Positions 1 through 5,697 of a DNA stretch of 6,963 nucleotides are shown here, piece after piece (positions within the stretch are counted from its first letter, which is position 1; every line of letters starts with the position of its first letter). The notes below the pieces were generated by a model. It had not been told where the DNA came from, did not search any database, and saw nothing but the letters and a program-made list of their open reading frames with translations. The stretch is from the NCBI GenBank assembly GCA_029857655.1, contig JAOUGR010000108.1:1-6963 (forward strand). Reading direction: 5' to 3'. Position numbers and translations under genes: made by a program. The stretch is from Gammaproteobacteria bacterium (GTDB taxonomy: Bacteria; Pseudomonadota; Gammaproteobacteria; Steroidobacterales; Steroidobacteraceae).

Positions 1-434
1 GGCCGGGGTTCGGATTCTTTCATCTGGGGGCGCTGGTCGCGCTGGGGGCCTCGTTCCTGTACGCCGGCAACATGATCGCCACCAAGGAGCTCTCCGGCAC
101 CGATTCGCCGCTGGCGGTGCTGTTCTGGATGTCGGTGGTGCAGACGCCGCTTTCTTTGGCGGCCGCGATTCCCGGCTGGGTGGCGCCGCCGGCCTCGCAG
201 CTGCCGTGGATGATCCTGATCGGGGTAGGAAGCTACACCGCGCATTACTCGATGACGCGGGCGTTCAAGCTGGCGGACGCCACCGTCGCGGTGCCGATCG
301 ACTTCGTGCGCCTGCCGCTGATCGCGGTGGTCGGGGCGCTGTTCTACGACGAGGCCTTCGACCCGATGATTCTCGTCGGAGCGGCGGTGATCTTCATCGG
401 GACGTACTACAGTTTGACGCGGGAGCGGCGCTAG
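1..434 (+). CDS. DMT/EamA-family transporter, C-terminal part (5' end cut by window edge)
   Basis: The frame is open from base 3, with no start needed inside the window, and ends at a TAG at 432-434, giving 143 residues. These form about five hydrophobic segments separated by short polar loops, which fits the C-terminal EamA repeat of a ten-helix drug/metabolite transporter of the inner membrane. Typical features are the small-residue-rich helices, the PIDFVRLP stretch before the penultimate helix, and a last helix ending in a short basic tail (TRERR). The first ATG in the window (72-74) falls inside a helix region and is not the real start. The substrate cannot be inferred: members export amino acids, metabolites or drugs. 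The stop overlaps the stop of the convergent neighbour within a CTAG palindrome. Family is fairly sure; function is open. Confidence 0.85.
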   Translation, partial: PGFGFFHLGALVALGASFLYAGNMIATKELSGTDSPLAVLFWMSVVQTPLSLAAAIPGWVAPPASQLPWMILIGVGSYTAHYSMTRAFKLADATVAVPIDFVRLPLIAVVGALFYDEAFDPMILVGAAVIFIGTYYSLTRERR

Positions 435-1027
435 CGCTTTTTCGCGTGGTTGGCGATCGCGTCGTTGTCGATCGCCTTCCGCATGTCCCTGAGCTTCAGG
501 GGGTAGCAGCTGTTGGCGGCGCCGTAGGTGGGCGCCGTGCAGACCTCGAGCGCCGGGTTCAGGCCGTCGGTCGGCTCCGACACGCGCAGCGCGCGCATCA
601 CGGGCCGGTCGAAGCAGTTGAAGCCGATGTGCACTTTCGACACCACCAGCTTGTCGTTGCGCAGGAGGCTGACGATCGTGTCCGGCTCGGGCTCGCAGCG
701 CCCGGAGTCGTACTCGATCAGGTCGACCAATAGGGTCCAGCTCGCGCCGTTGATGTGGCACTGCTCGAAATTCTGCGCGCCGCTGAGGAGGAGGAGCTCC
801 CTGCCGTTGATGTTGTTGACCGGCGGGCGCACCATCTCCAGGACTAATTGGTTGCCGGCCTTGTCGCAGTCCCAGCGGATCATCGGGTCGTCCGTCTGGT
901 CGGCGCCCGCGGCGTGCGCCGCGATGTCGAGCCAGGGCGAGGCACGGGGGACGGCGAAGCCCCAGACCAGCAGTGCGGCCAGAAGGCAGAAGGTGAGGCC
1001 GAACCTGGACGGGTTGCGCGCGGGCAT
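431..1027 (-). CDS. Exported cysteine-containing protein of unknown function
   Basis: This is a 198-residue protein that I do not recognise. The N-terminus has a basic start (MPARNPSRFG) and a hydrophobic core at about residues 11-26, then a small-residue stretch ending near AHAAGA (37-42). It therefore probably carries a signal peptide or a single membrane anchor and acts in the periplasm or outside the cell. The remaining chain has six cysteines (54, 90, 111, 138, 163, 174), an even number that would suit three disulfides in an oxidising compartment. The C-terminus is basic. No catalytic motif is visible. The ATG lies 27 bp after the stop of the upstream DUF1272 gene on the same strand, so the two are probably co-transcribed. 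The ribosome binding site is weak. Its stop overlaps that of the convergent transporter gene. Confidence 0.8.
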   Translation of the reverse strand: MPARNPSRFGLTFCLLAALLVWGFAVPRASPWLDIAAHAAGADQTDDPMIRWDCDKAGNQLVLEMVRPPVNNINGRELLLLSGAQNFEQCHINGASWTLLVDLIEYDSGRCEPEPDTIVSLLRNDKLVVSKVHIGFNCFDRPVMRALRVSEPTDGLNPALEVCTAPTYGAANSCYPLKLRDMRKAIDNDAIANHAKKR

Positions 1028-1054
1028 TGGGCTAGAGGTTACTACGGCGCGCGG

Positions 1055-1363
1055 CTAGCGTTTTTGGGGCGGGGTGTCCTTGATCGGCACGGCGAACTGA
1101 TTGTGCGCCGCCGGGTCGACGGGGCGGTGCTTGACGGTGGTGCTGGCGGGGTCCTTGCCGAGGTAGTTGCCGTTCTTCAGGTTCTTCGAGGGGCGGATCG
1201 GGCGAGGGACGAAGCCGCCGCCGCAGTTGGGGCAGACGTTGAAGAGGATTGTGCTGACGCAGTTATCACAGAAGGTGCATTCGTAGGAACAGATGCGCGC
1301 TTCGGTGGAGTCGGGCGGGAGGGGCTTGTTGCAGTTTTCGCAGGTGGGGCGGAGTTGGAGCAT
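1055..1363 (-). CDS. DUF1272 family small zinc-ribbon-like protein
   Basis: This is a 102-residue protein whose first 55 residues match what I know of the DUF1272 family: a start like MLQLRP, CENC, LPPDS, ARICSYECTFCDNC and CPNCGG. It has eight cysteines arranged as four pairs (8/11, 25/29, 32/35, 44/47), which suggests two structural zinc ions. The family's function is unknown; a role in nucleic-acid or protein binding would be a guess. Residues after about 60 form a polar, proline- and lysine-containing tail that is longer than in many relatives. The ATG at 1361-1363 is preceded by a weak purine stretch (GAGAAA). The next gene on the same strand starts 27 bp downstream, suggesting a two-gene operon read from the 1364-1495 gap. 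The family call is confident and rests on the cysteine pattern and flanking residues. Confidence 0.88.
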   Translation of the reverse strand: MLQLRPTCENCNKPLPPDSTEARICSYECTFCDNCVSTILFNVCPNCGGGFVPRPIRPSKNLKNGNYLGKDPASTTVKHRPVDPAAHNQFAVPIKDTPPQKR

Positions 1364-1495
1364 TATTTCTCGGGTTGCGTCAAGATTATTTTGGAAAGCA
1401 GGGTCGCTTGGCGGTTCCGGCGGCAGTGAACTGATGCCACATTCTCGATGTATCGCGCGGCCAGCTCGACAAATTCACAAGTTCGCGAACCTGTA
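1364..1495. other. Non-coding gap between the array end and the DUF1272 gene
   Basis: These 132 bp separate the nuclease-like gene from DUF1272, both read leftward. The stretch is visibly lower in GC than the genes to its left. It should contain the promoter for DUF1272 and the exported protein, but I cannot point to a convincing -35/-10 pair. A perfect 10-bp palindrome, GTTCGCGAAC, lies at 1481-1490, just after the nuclease-like stop. I looked for an attC (RYYYAAC box with complementary L boxes) and found none. Confidence 0.5.
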
Positions 1496-2068
1496 CTAAG
1501 AGACCTCTTCACAGATTAGGTCGTCGGACTCTTGCTTTGGATGCAACCAGATAAAGGTAGCGCCGATCTCCTTACACTTCGCCGAAATCACATCCTTCCT
1601 CCTCCGGCCATCCCAAGTGCCAGCAAGGTACCCGCGAAGCTGGCGCGAAACGAACAAGTCCGCAACGATCGCCAGACGCCCTCTTGGCAGAACCGCCGCG
1701 GCTTGTTCCAAAGACGGAAGGTTGTCCCCCAGATGGCCAGAGAACCTCTGGTTCATTTGCTGAGGGCTGTGTCCCCACCGCTGGAATACTTTCAGTTCGC
1801 TTATGAGCAACGGGGTGACACAGGCGATATCTCTGCTCAGCGACCCAATCACAATGTCCAGCTTCCGACTGCGAGCTGCTTCGCCACATACTCGGGTAGC
1901 TAGGTAAACCATGCTCGTGGGACAACCATTCACCACGAGTCGGTAGTAGAGATACCCGGCAATATCAGCTTCGAGTATTGGTGTGATTCTCGCGTTGTTG
2001 AAGTCGTCACAGAAGTTAGCGAGCGCGGCGTCGAGCGCCGCGCGCGCTTGTTGAGTGGTGGCTATCAA
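1496..2068 (-). CDS. Hypothetical protein with PD-(D/E)XK nuclease-like pattern
   Basis: With a TTG start at 2066-2068 the product is 190 residues. It contains, in order, a glutamate in an amphipathic helix (E33 in ILEADIAGYLYY), an aspartate in a short strand (D71 in LDIVIG), and an E-x-K pair (E91, K93 in ISELKVF). A helix and a hydrophobic strand (RLAIVADLFVS) follow. That order is typical of the PD-(D/E)XK nuclease fold, as in restriction and repair enzymes. This is a pattern reading, not a family match. The frame stays open upstream to a GTG at 2150-2152, but those extra 28 codons run through the attC site 2084-2150 and look artefactual (MPNKRFESD...). No strong ribosome binding site supports the TTG. 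It is the last gene before the flanking chromosome and has no attC of its own. Confidence 0.65.
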   Translation of the reverse strand: MIATTQQARAALDAALANFCDDFNNARITPILEADIAGYLYYRLVVNGCPTSMVYLATRVCGEAARSRKLDIVIGSLSRDIACVTPLLISELKVFQRWGHSPQQMNQRFSGHLGDNLPSLEQAAAVLPRGRLAIVADLFVSRQLRGYLAGTWDGRRRKDVISAKCKEIGATFIWLHPKQESDDLICEEVS

Positions 2069-2083
2069 GCCCTTAACTCTGCC

Positions 2084-2150
2084 ACGTAACGTGGAGTTGA
2101 GGCGCCTGCGCGCAGCGTCCCCGAGGTCGCTCTCGAAGCGCTTGTTGGGC
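2084..2150 (-). repeat. attC site of the hydrolase cassette
   Basis: Read on the minus strand, R'' is GCCCAAC (2150-2144), L'' contains TTCGAGAGCG, L' contains CGCCTCAA, and R' is GTTACGT (2090-2084). Spacers on the two sides are six bases each. The L'' arm holds extra unpaired bases relative to L', which sets the orientation. The R' keeps the GTT core but its last four bases do not pair with R'', because those bases belong to the next unit downstream. This is the least regular right half among the five sites and probably marks the end of the array. Confidence 0.75.
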
Positions 2151-2209
2151 ACTTAACCAGGATGACTGCCCGGACAGCAACGACAGTGTATCGGCAACAT
2201 GATCACGTG

Positions 2210-4105
2210 TTACTTGGCCGGCGCAAGCACGATCGGATTCAGTTGCCCCGGACGTCCGGGAACCACCGTGTGGCGCGATGCGTGCGGCCGATAACGTTCC
2301 GCCAGGATGGTGAGGTCGTAGTCGCCCGCCGGTAGATCGACGAAATAGAAATATGCCCCAAAGGCGTCGTCCTCGCCAGCAAGATACCTCTCGTAGCTTT
2401 CGTCAGACCCCGCTTGGCGCGGCACCAGCGTACGACGTATGCCGGCGCCGGTTAGCGTGATCGAAACGATCTTCACCGTCTCGTGCGGCGGGCGATAGCT
2501 GCCGGCAGGATAATCGGCGGCATCCCCATCGGCGCCGACGTAGCCTTGCAGCACGCCCTGCGGTACGAATTGGAAGCTCAGCGTCAGCGTGCGATCTGTT
2601 TCGATTTGCACGCGGACCTTGCGTGGTTCGGTCTTGTAGGAGTCAGCGATCAGGCTGGCGTCATACAGGCCGGTGGGAATCGGGCCGACGCGGGCGCCGG
2701 TGTCCTCCGTCCGCAATGCGAAGGTTATCTTGGCGCGTTGTTGCCGTGCTGTCTCGTCGACGGGGGTCAGCAGCAGGACGGGCAATCCCTTGGGGCTATC
2801 GTCGTGCCCGACGAATGCGAAGTTCACCTGCACGTGACCCGGCTGCGCTCCGCTGCCGGCTTTTTGCTCAACGTTCGCCAATATCACCTGGTACTGGGCA
2901 AATACCTGTGGCGAGGACAGGATGCTGACGTGGCTCTCGTCGAAGCCGTACACCATCCGGGCCTCGGCCTGGGCCGGATTCCTGAGTTGGCTCGCGAGAG
3001 TGATCGTTCCGTCGTTGTTCGGCCGCAGCATGCTGTAGCCGCCCCTGTGACCAAACAGCAAGTAGTAGTCGACCGTGGGCGGCAGTCGCCGTGCGAAGAG
3101 TGCTTCCATGAAGCGGCCTTGCGGCTGCATGTCGATCCAGGACGGCACAACCGCGGGGGAATGTTTGACGCCCAGTTCGGCGGTCGTCTCGCCCGCCCAA
3201 GGCGTGGACAGCGATATGAAGAGCCTCGCCTGCGGAAACTGGCCGCCGTGGTTCAGCAGGAATGTGCGCACCACGAGCCCGCCCATGCTGTGGGCCGTGA
3301 TGTAGAGCGTCTCGAAGCGGTACTTCAGTTGCAGGTTGAGAAGTTTCCAGTACAGCAGGTAAGCCATCGAATCGAGCGCGGCGCCGGAGGGATAGTAGAA
3401 GAACCAGGGCTGATAGCGGCTGCGGTCAATGTGGTCGAAGAAGTAACGCCAGTCCTGCGGCGAACCCCCGGCCCCGTGCACGAAAAGAATCGGGATCCGG
3501 TTCGGATCGAAGGGCTCGAGGAAGTAGACATTGCCGCCGGCCGTCTTGAAGAATTCCATCGGCGCCCAGTAACCGCGTGTGCCGTTCTTGGCGGAGAAGA
3601 TCGGCGCGTCGAGATCTGCGAGTGCGCCGGCCTGCGTGCTGTGGCGGGGCGCGGCCGACGCGTTGAACGACGTGCCGACCGGAATCGCAATCCCGGCAGG
3701 CGAGGCGTCCTTCAGCACGAGGTCGAGCATCGAGACTACGCCGGTGCCGGTCGCGACGATCGGGGACGTGCCAGTGTACGCGCCGCTAGGTTCGCCGGCA
3801 TCGAAAACGCCATTGCCGTTAGTGTCGCCGAAGGCGAACAGCGCGTACTCGCCCTTCGGCACGATCAATTCATAGCCGCCGGGTTCGTGCAGGAGCGTGT
3901 GATGGGCGATGTTGACGCGGCCGGATTTTCGCGCATGGGCGGTCACGATTATAGGTCCGCGCCAGCCCGAGGGGCTGTCGACGCGGCCGACCAGCACCGT
4001 CGACGCAAAGAACGCCTTCGACTCCTCGCCAAGTTTGGCGAGAGCACAGCCCCCGACGGAAACACACAGGGTTACTAACAACAAGCGCCTGATGATTTTC
4101 GTCAC
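2210..4105 (-). CDS. Lipoprotein alpha/beta hydrolase (esterase/lipase-like), large cassette gene
   Basis: From a GTG at 4103-4105 the product is 631 residues. It opens with a lipoprotein signal peptide: IIRRLLLVTLCVSVGGC, with Cys20 as lipid-attachment residue. A beta-rich N-terminal part holds a calcium-loop-like motif, DTNGNGVFDAGEP (about 94-106). The catalytic domain follows, with oxyanion motif HGAGG (210-214), nucleophile Ser273 in AHSMGG, probable acid Asp365 in NNDGT, and probable His392 in DESH. About 200 C-terminal residues look like beta-sandwich domains. It probably cleaves an ester or acyl bond at the cell envelope; the substrate is unknown. An in-frame ATG at 4139-4141 would add 12 acidic residues before the signal peptide, and the frame upstream of that runs through an attC. 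Neither start has a clear ribosome binding site. An attC follows 60 bp after the stop. Confidence 0.85.
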   Translation of the reverse strand: MTKIIRRLLLVTLCVSVGGCALAKLGEESKAFFASTVLVGRVDSPSGWRGPIIVTAHARKSGRVNIAHHTLLHEPGGYELIVPKGEYALFAFGDTNGNGVFDAGEPSGAYTGTSPIVATGTGVVSMLDLVLKDASPAGIAIPVGTSFNASAAPRHSTQAGALADLDAPIFSAKNGTRGYWAPMEFFKTAGGNVYFLEPFDPNRIPILFVHGAGGSPQDWRYFFDHIDRSRYQPWFFYYPSGAALDSMAYLLYWKLLNLQLKYRFETLYITAHSMGGLVVRTFLLNHGGQFPQARLFISLSTPWAGETTAELGVKHSPAVVPSWIDMQPQGRFMEALFARRLPPTVDYYLLFGHRGGYSMLRPNNDGTITLASQLRNPAQAEARMVYGFDESHVSILSSPQVFAQYQVILANVEQKAGSGAQPGHVQVNFAFVGHDDSPKGLPVLLLTPVDETARQQRAKITFALRTEDTGARVGPIPTGLYDASLIADSYKTEPRKVRVQIETDRTLTLSFQFVPQGVLQGYVGADGDAADYPAGSYRPPHETVKIVSITLTGAGIRRTLVPRQAGSDESYERYLAGEDDAFGAYFYFVDLPAGDYDLTILAERYRPHASRHTVVPGRPGQLNPIVLAPAK

Positions 4106-4155
4106 GGCAGCGTGATCCGGATCGAGGTGACTATCAACCATCTCTTCATCTTGAT

Positions 4156-4213
4156 GCCCAACGTCATGCTCACCGGCGCGCTTCAGCGCGTCCGGTGCAG
4201 CTACTAGTTGGGC
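4156..4213 (-). repeat. attC site of the DGC/zinc-binding cassette
   Basis: On the minus strand R'' is GCCCAAC (4213-4207), L'' is CTGCACCGG, L' is CCGGTGAG and R' is GTTGGGC (4162-4156). The L arms pair fully apart from one extra G in L'', the usual extrahelical base, which fixes the orientation. Spacers of six bases separate the boxes on each side, and the centre is itself a short hairpin (CGCGC...GCGCG). Both outer boxes match RYYYAAC and GTTRRRY exactly. It is the most regular of the five sites. Confidence 0.88.
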
Positions 4214-4389
4214 GTCAATCGCCAAAGCGCATCTTAAGTCAGAATTCGGCTGCGGTTTGACCTGACCTACCACGCGGCAGGCCGCCGGCTACGGCGCAAA
4301 ATCGCAACGTTCTTGCGCTGGCTCAATATCCTGCCTCGGCAAAAGGGGTAAATGAATTCCGTTGTCGACGAGGAAGAATGGAGGTCCCG
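4214..4389 (+). promoter_or_regulatory. Probable promoter region of the reverse-oriented cassette genes
   Basis: These 176 bp lie between an attC and the start of the DGC gene and hold no convincing gene. The DGC gene reads against the array, so it cannot be served by an upstream integron promoter and presumably has its own promoter here. I could not pick a firm -35/-10 pair. The segment ends with a strong ribosome binding site, GGAGGT at 4380-4385, five bases before the ATG at 4390. The leftward frame across this region looks like a shadow. Confidence 0.4.
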
Positions 4390-4890
4390 ATGGAAACCCA
4401 TACTCCCGATTTCTCTCTGCAAGTCCAAGGTGTCAAAGGCTTTTGCCCTGCCGGCGAGGTCTATGCGAAGCAGCAGTTCGAAAATAAGACTATCCCCGTC
4501 TTGTCCTGCGAAGGACCATGCATTCGGGGAGAGATCGCGCGGCTCGTGGCCAATTTCATAGCGCAAGACGTGCCGTCCCTTGCACGCGCCTGTCACGCCG
4601 AGACTTTCTTCGTACCTCATTCGTCGATGGCGCGGTGGGTCAAGGACGCAAGGCAAAGCATCATGATCGACGGCTGTTTCCTGAAGTGCCATGGGCGAGT
4701 TCTACGGGGACTCGTTGGCGAGGACAGGATGGTCCAAATCGATGCGCTGCCGTTCTACAAGAAATATACCGACATCTTCCTGATGGACGATGTGCCGGAA
4801 GATGAGCGTAAGGCGGTGGCGCGACAAGTGGCCGACAAGATCATCTCCGAGTTGAAGGAAGACCGTGTCTTGATGGCGGCCGCTGCATAG
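4390..4890 (+). CDS. Putative zinc-binding protein, DGC-domain family
   Basis: The product has 166 residues and no signal peptide, so it is cytoplasmic. Six cysteines stand at 19, 40, 44, 68, 96 and 100: LSCEGPC, a single ARAC, and DGCFLKC. The Asp-Gly-Cys motif with CxxC spacing and the preceding C-x3-C followed by IRGEIAR match the DGC-domain family, whose members are described only as probable metal binders, sometimes near redox or metal-handling genes. The C-terminal third is polar and helical. The ATG at 4390 is chosen because GGAGGT sits just upstream; the ATG at 4378 lies in front of that site and would add only four residues. The gene runs opposite to the array direction. A 31-codon membrane-peptide ORF follows after 30 bp. 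The biochemical role is unknown. Confidence 0.85.
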   Translation: METHTPDFSLQVQGVKGFCPAGEVYAKQQFENKTIPVLSCEGPCIRGEIARLVANFIAQDVPSLARACHAETFFVPHSSMARWVKDARQSIMIDGCFLKCHGRVLRGLVGEDRMVQIDALPFYKKYTDIFLMDDVPEDERKAVARQVADKIISELKEDRVLMAAAA

Positions 4891-4920
4891 CGCCGGGGTC
4901 ATCCGTTGGGGTGGGGCGCC

Positions 4921-5016
4921 ATGTACATCTTCCTCAGTTTGATTCCGGCCACGTTCCTGGTCGTCGTCGGTTATTTCGTTCGTTTTTCGTCGGCCAAAAC
5001 CGAGGCGCTGTCTTGA
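4921..5016 (+). CDS. Small single-pass membrane peptide (31 aa)
   Basis: This is a short frame with an ATG at 4921 and a TGA at 5014-5016. Residues 2-22 are almost wholly hydrophobic (YIFLSLIPATFLVVVGYFVRF), enough for one membrane helix, and the tail is short and polar (SSAKTEALS). A G-rich stretch at 4908-4916 could serve as ribosome binding site. It starts 30 bp after the DGC gene on the same strand and stops one base before the attC box at 5018, so it fills the rest of the cassette neatly. I do not recognise it. The case for a real gene rests on hydrophobicity, position and operon-like spacing. A chance frame cannot be excluded at this length. Confidence 0.5.
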   Translation: MYIFLSLIPATFLVVVGYFVRFSSAKTEALS

Positions 5017-5017
5017 C

Positions 5018-5080
5018 GCCCAACGTCCGCGTTGAAGGGCGCGCGGCTTCACGCGCGTCCATTCCAACGCGTGGTTCGGC
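5018..5080 (-). repeat. attC site of the unknown-protein cassette
   Basis: On the minus strand R'' is GCCGAAC (5080-5074), L'' is CGTTGGAA, L' is TTCAACG and R' is GTTGGGC (5024-5018). One extra G in L'' fixes the orientation. The centre forms a GC-rich hairpin around ACGCGCGTGAAGCCGCGCG. R'' departs from RYYYAAC at one base (G for Y). The first bases of the same cassette (TTCGGC at 5608-5603) carry the matching change, so the box would pair perfectly in the excised circle. Confidence 0.85.
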
Positions 5081-5083
5081 CAA

Positions 5084-5593
5084 TCAGATCTTTCGACTGT
5101 CATACGCCCAATGCAGTAACGCCTGCCTCTGTTTCCGCCGGCAATTCAGGTCCTCTTTCGCGCAGTTTGCCCTGATCTGCGCAATATGCCTTTTCATGCC
5201 TTTCCACCGCTTGATCTGGCGCTCGTCATCGGGGCTGCGCCTGCCCATGTAGTACCTGCAATACCACTGAAACCATCCACGCGGATCTTCGGCATAGATC
5301 CAGCCGTTTTTTTTCCATTCTGACAATGGCTGCGAGGCGTTGACGCCGAAGAAATTCAGTTCGGGCACATGGCGCTCGTGATTCACTTTGGCGCGTACAA
5401 ACCAGTCCTCCGGGAACTCGTCGGTACAGTCCGTCATGTATTTCCCGCCGAAAACACCCAGCGCCAGCATCTGCTTCGGCGTTATCTCCGGCCGGAAGTC
5501 AGCGTGAAAGTTCTTGCCTATCGGCTCAGTCAAGAAATAGATGCAATTCCTCTGCATGAGATCGTTTACAACGACTCTTCGGGCTTCTTTCAT
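5084..5593 (-). CDS. Conserved-looking hypothetical protein, Trp/Tyr- and basic-rich
   Basis: The frame gives 169 residues with no signal peptide or membrane segment. I have no domain name for it. The most striking part is GWFQWYCRYYMGRR (106-119), followed by PDDERQIKRWKGMKRH and ending in KQRQALLHWAYDSRKI. An earlier conserved-looking block is LALGVFGGKYMTDC (43-56). The aromatic and basic content suggests a compact globular protein, possibly nucleic-acid binding, but that is inference. The ATG at 5593 is ten bases after the attC right box, typical for cassette genes, though the AGGGGG before it is very close. An alternative ATG at 5557 would begin MQRNCIYFLT. The stop is four bases from the attC R'' box, so the gene fills its cassette. 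Confidence 0.8.
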   Translation of the reverse strand: MKEARRVVVNDLMQRNCIYFLTEPIGKNFHADFRPEITPKQMLALGVFGGKYMTDCTDEFPEDWFVRAKVNHERHVPELNFFGVNASQPLSEWKKNGWIYAEDPRGWFQWYCRYYMGRRSPDDERQIKRWKGMKRHIAQIRANCAKEDLNCRRKQRQALLHWAYDSRKI

Positions 5594-5602
5594 CCCCCTG
5601 CA

Positions 5603-5660
5603 GCCGAATGTGCGCGCTCAGCCGCCGCCGAATGCGGTCGGCTGCAGCGCGTTGTTAGGC
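5603..5660 (-). repeat. attC site of the tyrosinase cassette, with altered crossover base
   Basis: On the minus strand R'' is GCCTAAC (5660-5654), L'' is CGCGCTGCAGCCG, L' is CGGCTGAGCGCG and R' is ATTCGGC (5609-5603). The arms pair fully except for one extra G in L'', which gives the orientation. R' should begin with the near-invariant GTT but reads ATT. The other five bases of R' belong to the next cassette and pair with that cassette's own R''. A second inverted repeat, CTGCAGCCGA/TCGGCTGCAG, overlaps this site and can compete with the attC fold. Confidence 0.78.
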
Positions 5661-5697
5661 GTCGTCATTGCGATCGTTCGTACGGCACGACGTTCGA

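Noticed and set aside
206..733. 175-codon plus-strand frame across the transporter and exported-protein genes
   Set aside because: It spans two convergent real genes in a wrong frame and is rich in Arg/Gly/Ala/Val, typical of a shadow.
1481..1490. GTTCGCGAAC palindrome as an operator or attC fragment
   Set aside because: It is a single 10-bp palindrome with no L boxes around it and no second copy seen, so no regulatory or recombination role can be supported.
2483..4078. 531-codon plus-strand frame opposite the hydrolase gene
   Set aside because: It is antisense to a gene with clear signal peptide and catalytic motifs. It has no recognisable domain and is the kind of long shadow produced by GC-rich codon use.
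4352..4561. 69-codon plus-strand frame with a good AAGGGG site
   Set aside because: The ribosome binding site is fair, but nearly all of the frame overlaps the DGC gene in another frame and its composition (Ser/Arg-rich) is shadow-like.
4267..4692. 141-codon minus-strand frame in the array direction
   Set aside because: Tempting because it would give the cassette a gene in the usual orientation, but it is antisense to the well-supported DGC gene and shows no motif.
4702..5103. 133-codon minus-strand frame
   Set aside because: It begins next to and runs through the attC at 5018-5080 (giving NHALEWTRVK...) and then runs antisense to the DGC gene; an artefact of the attC staying open in this frame.
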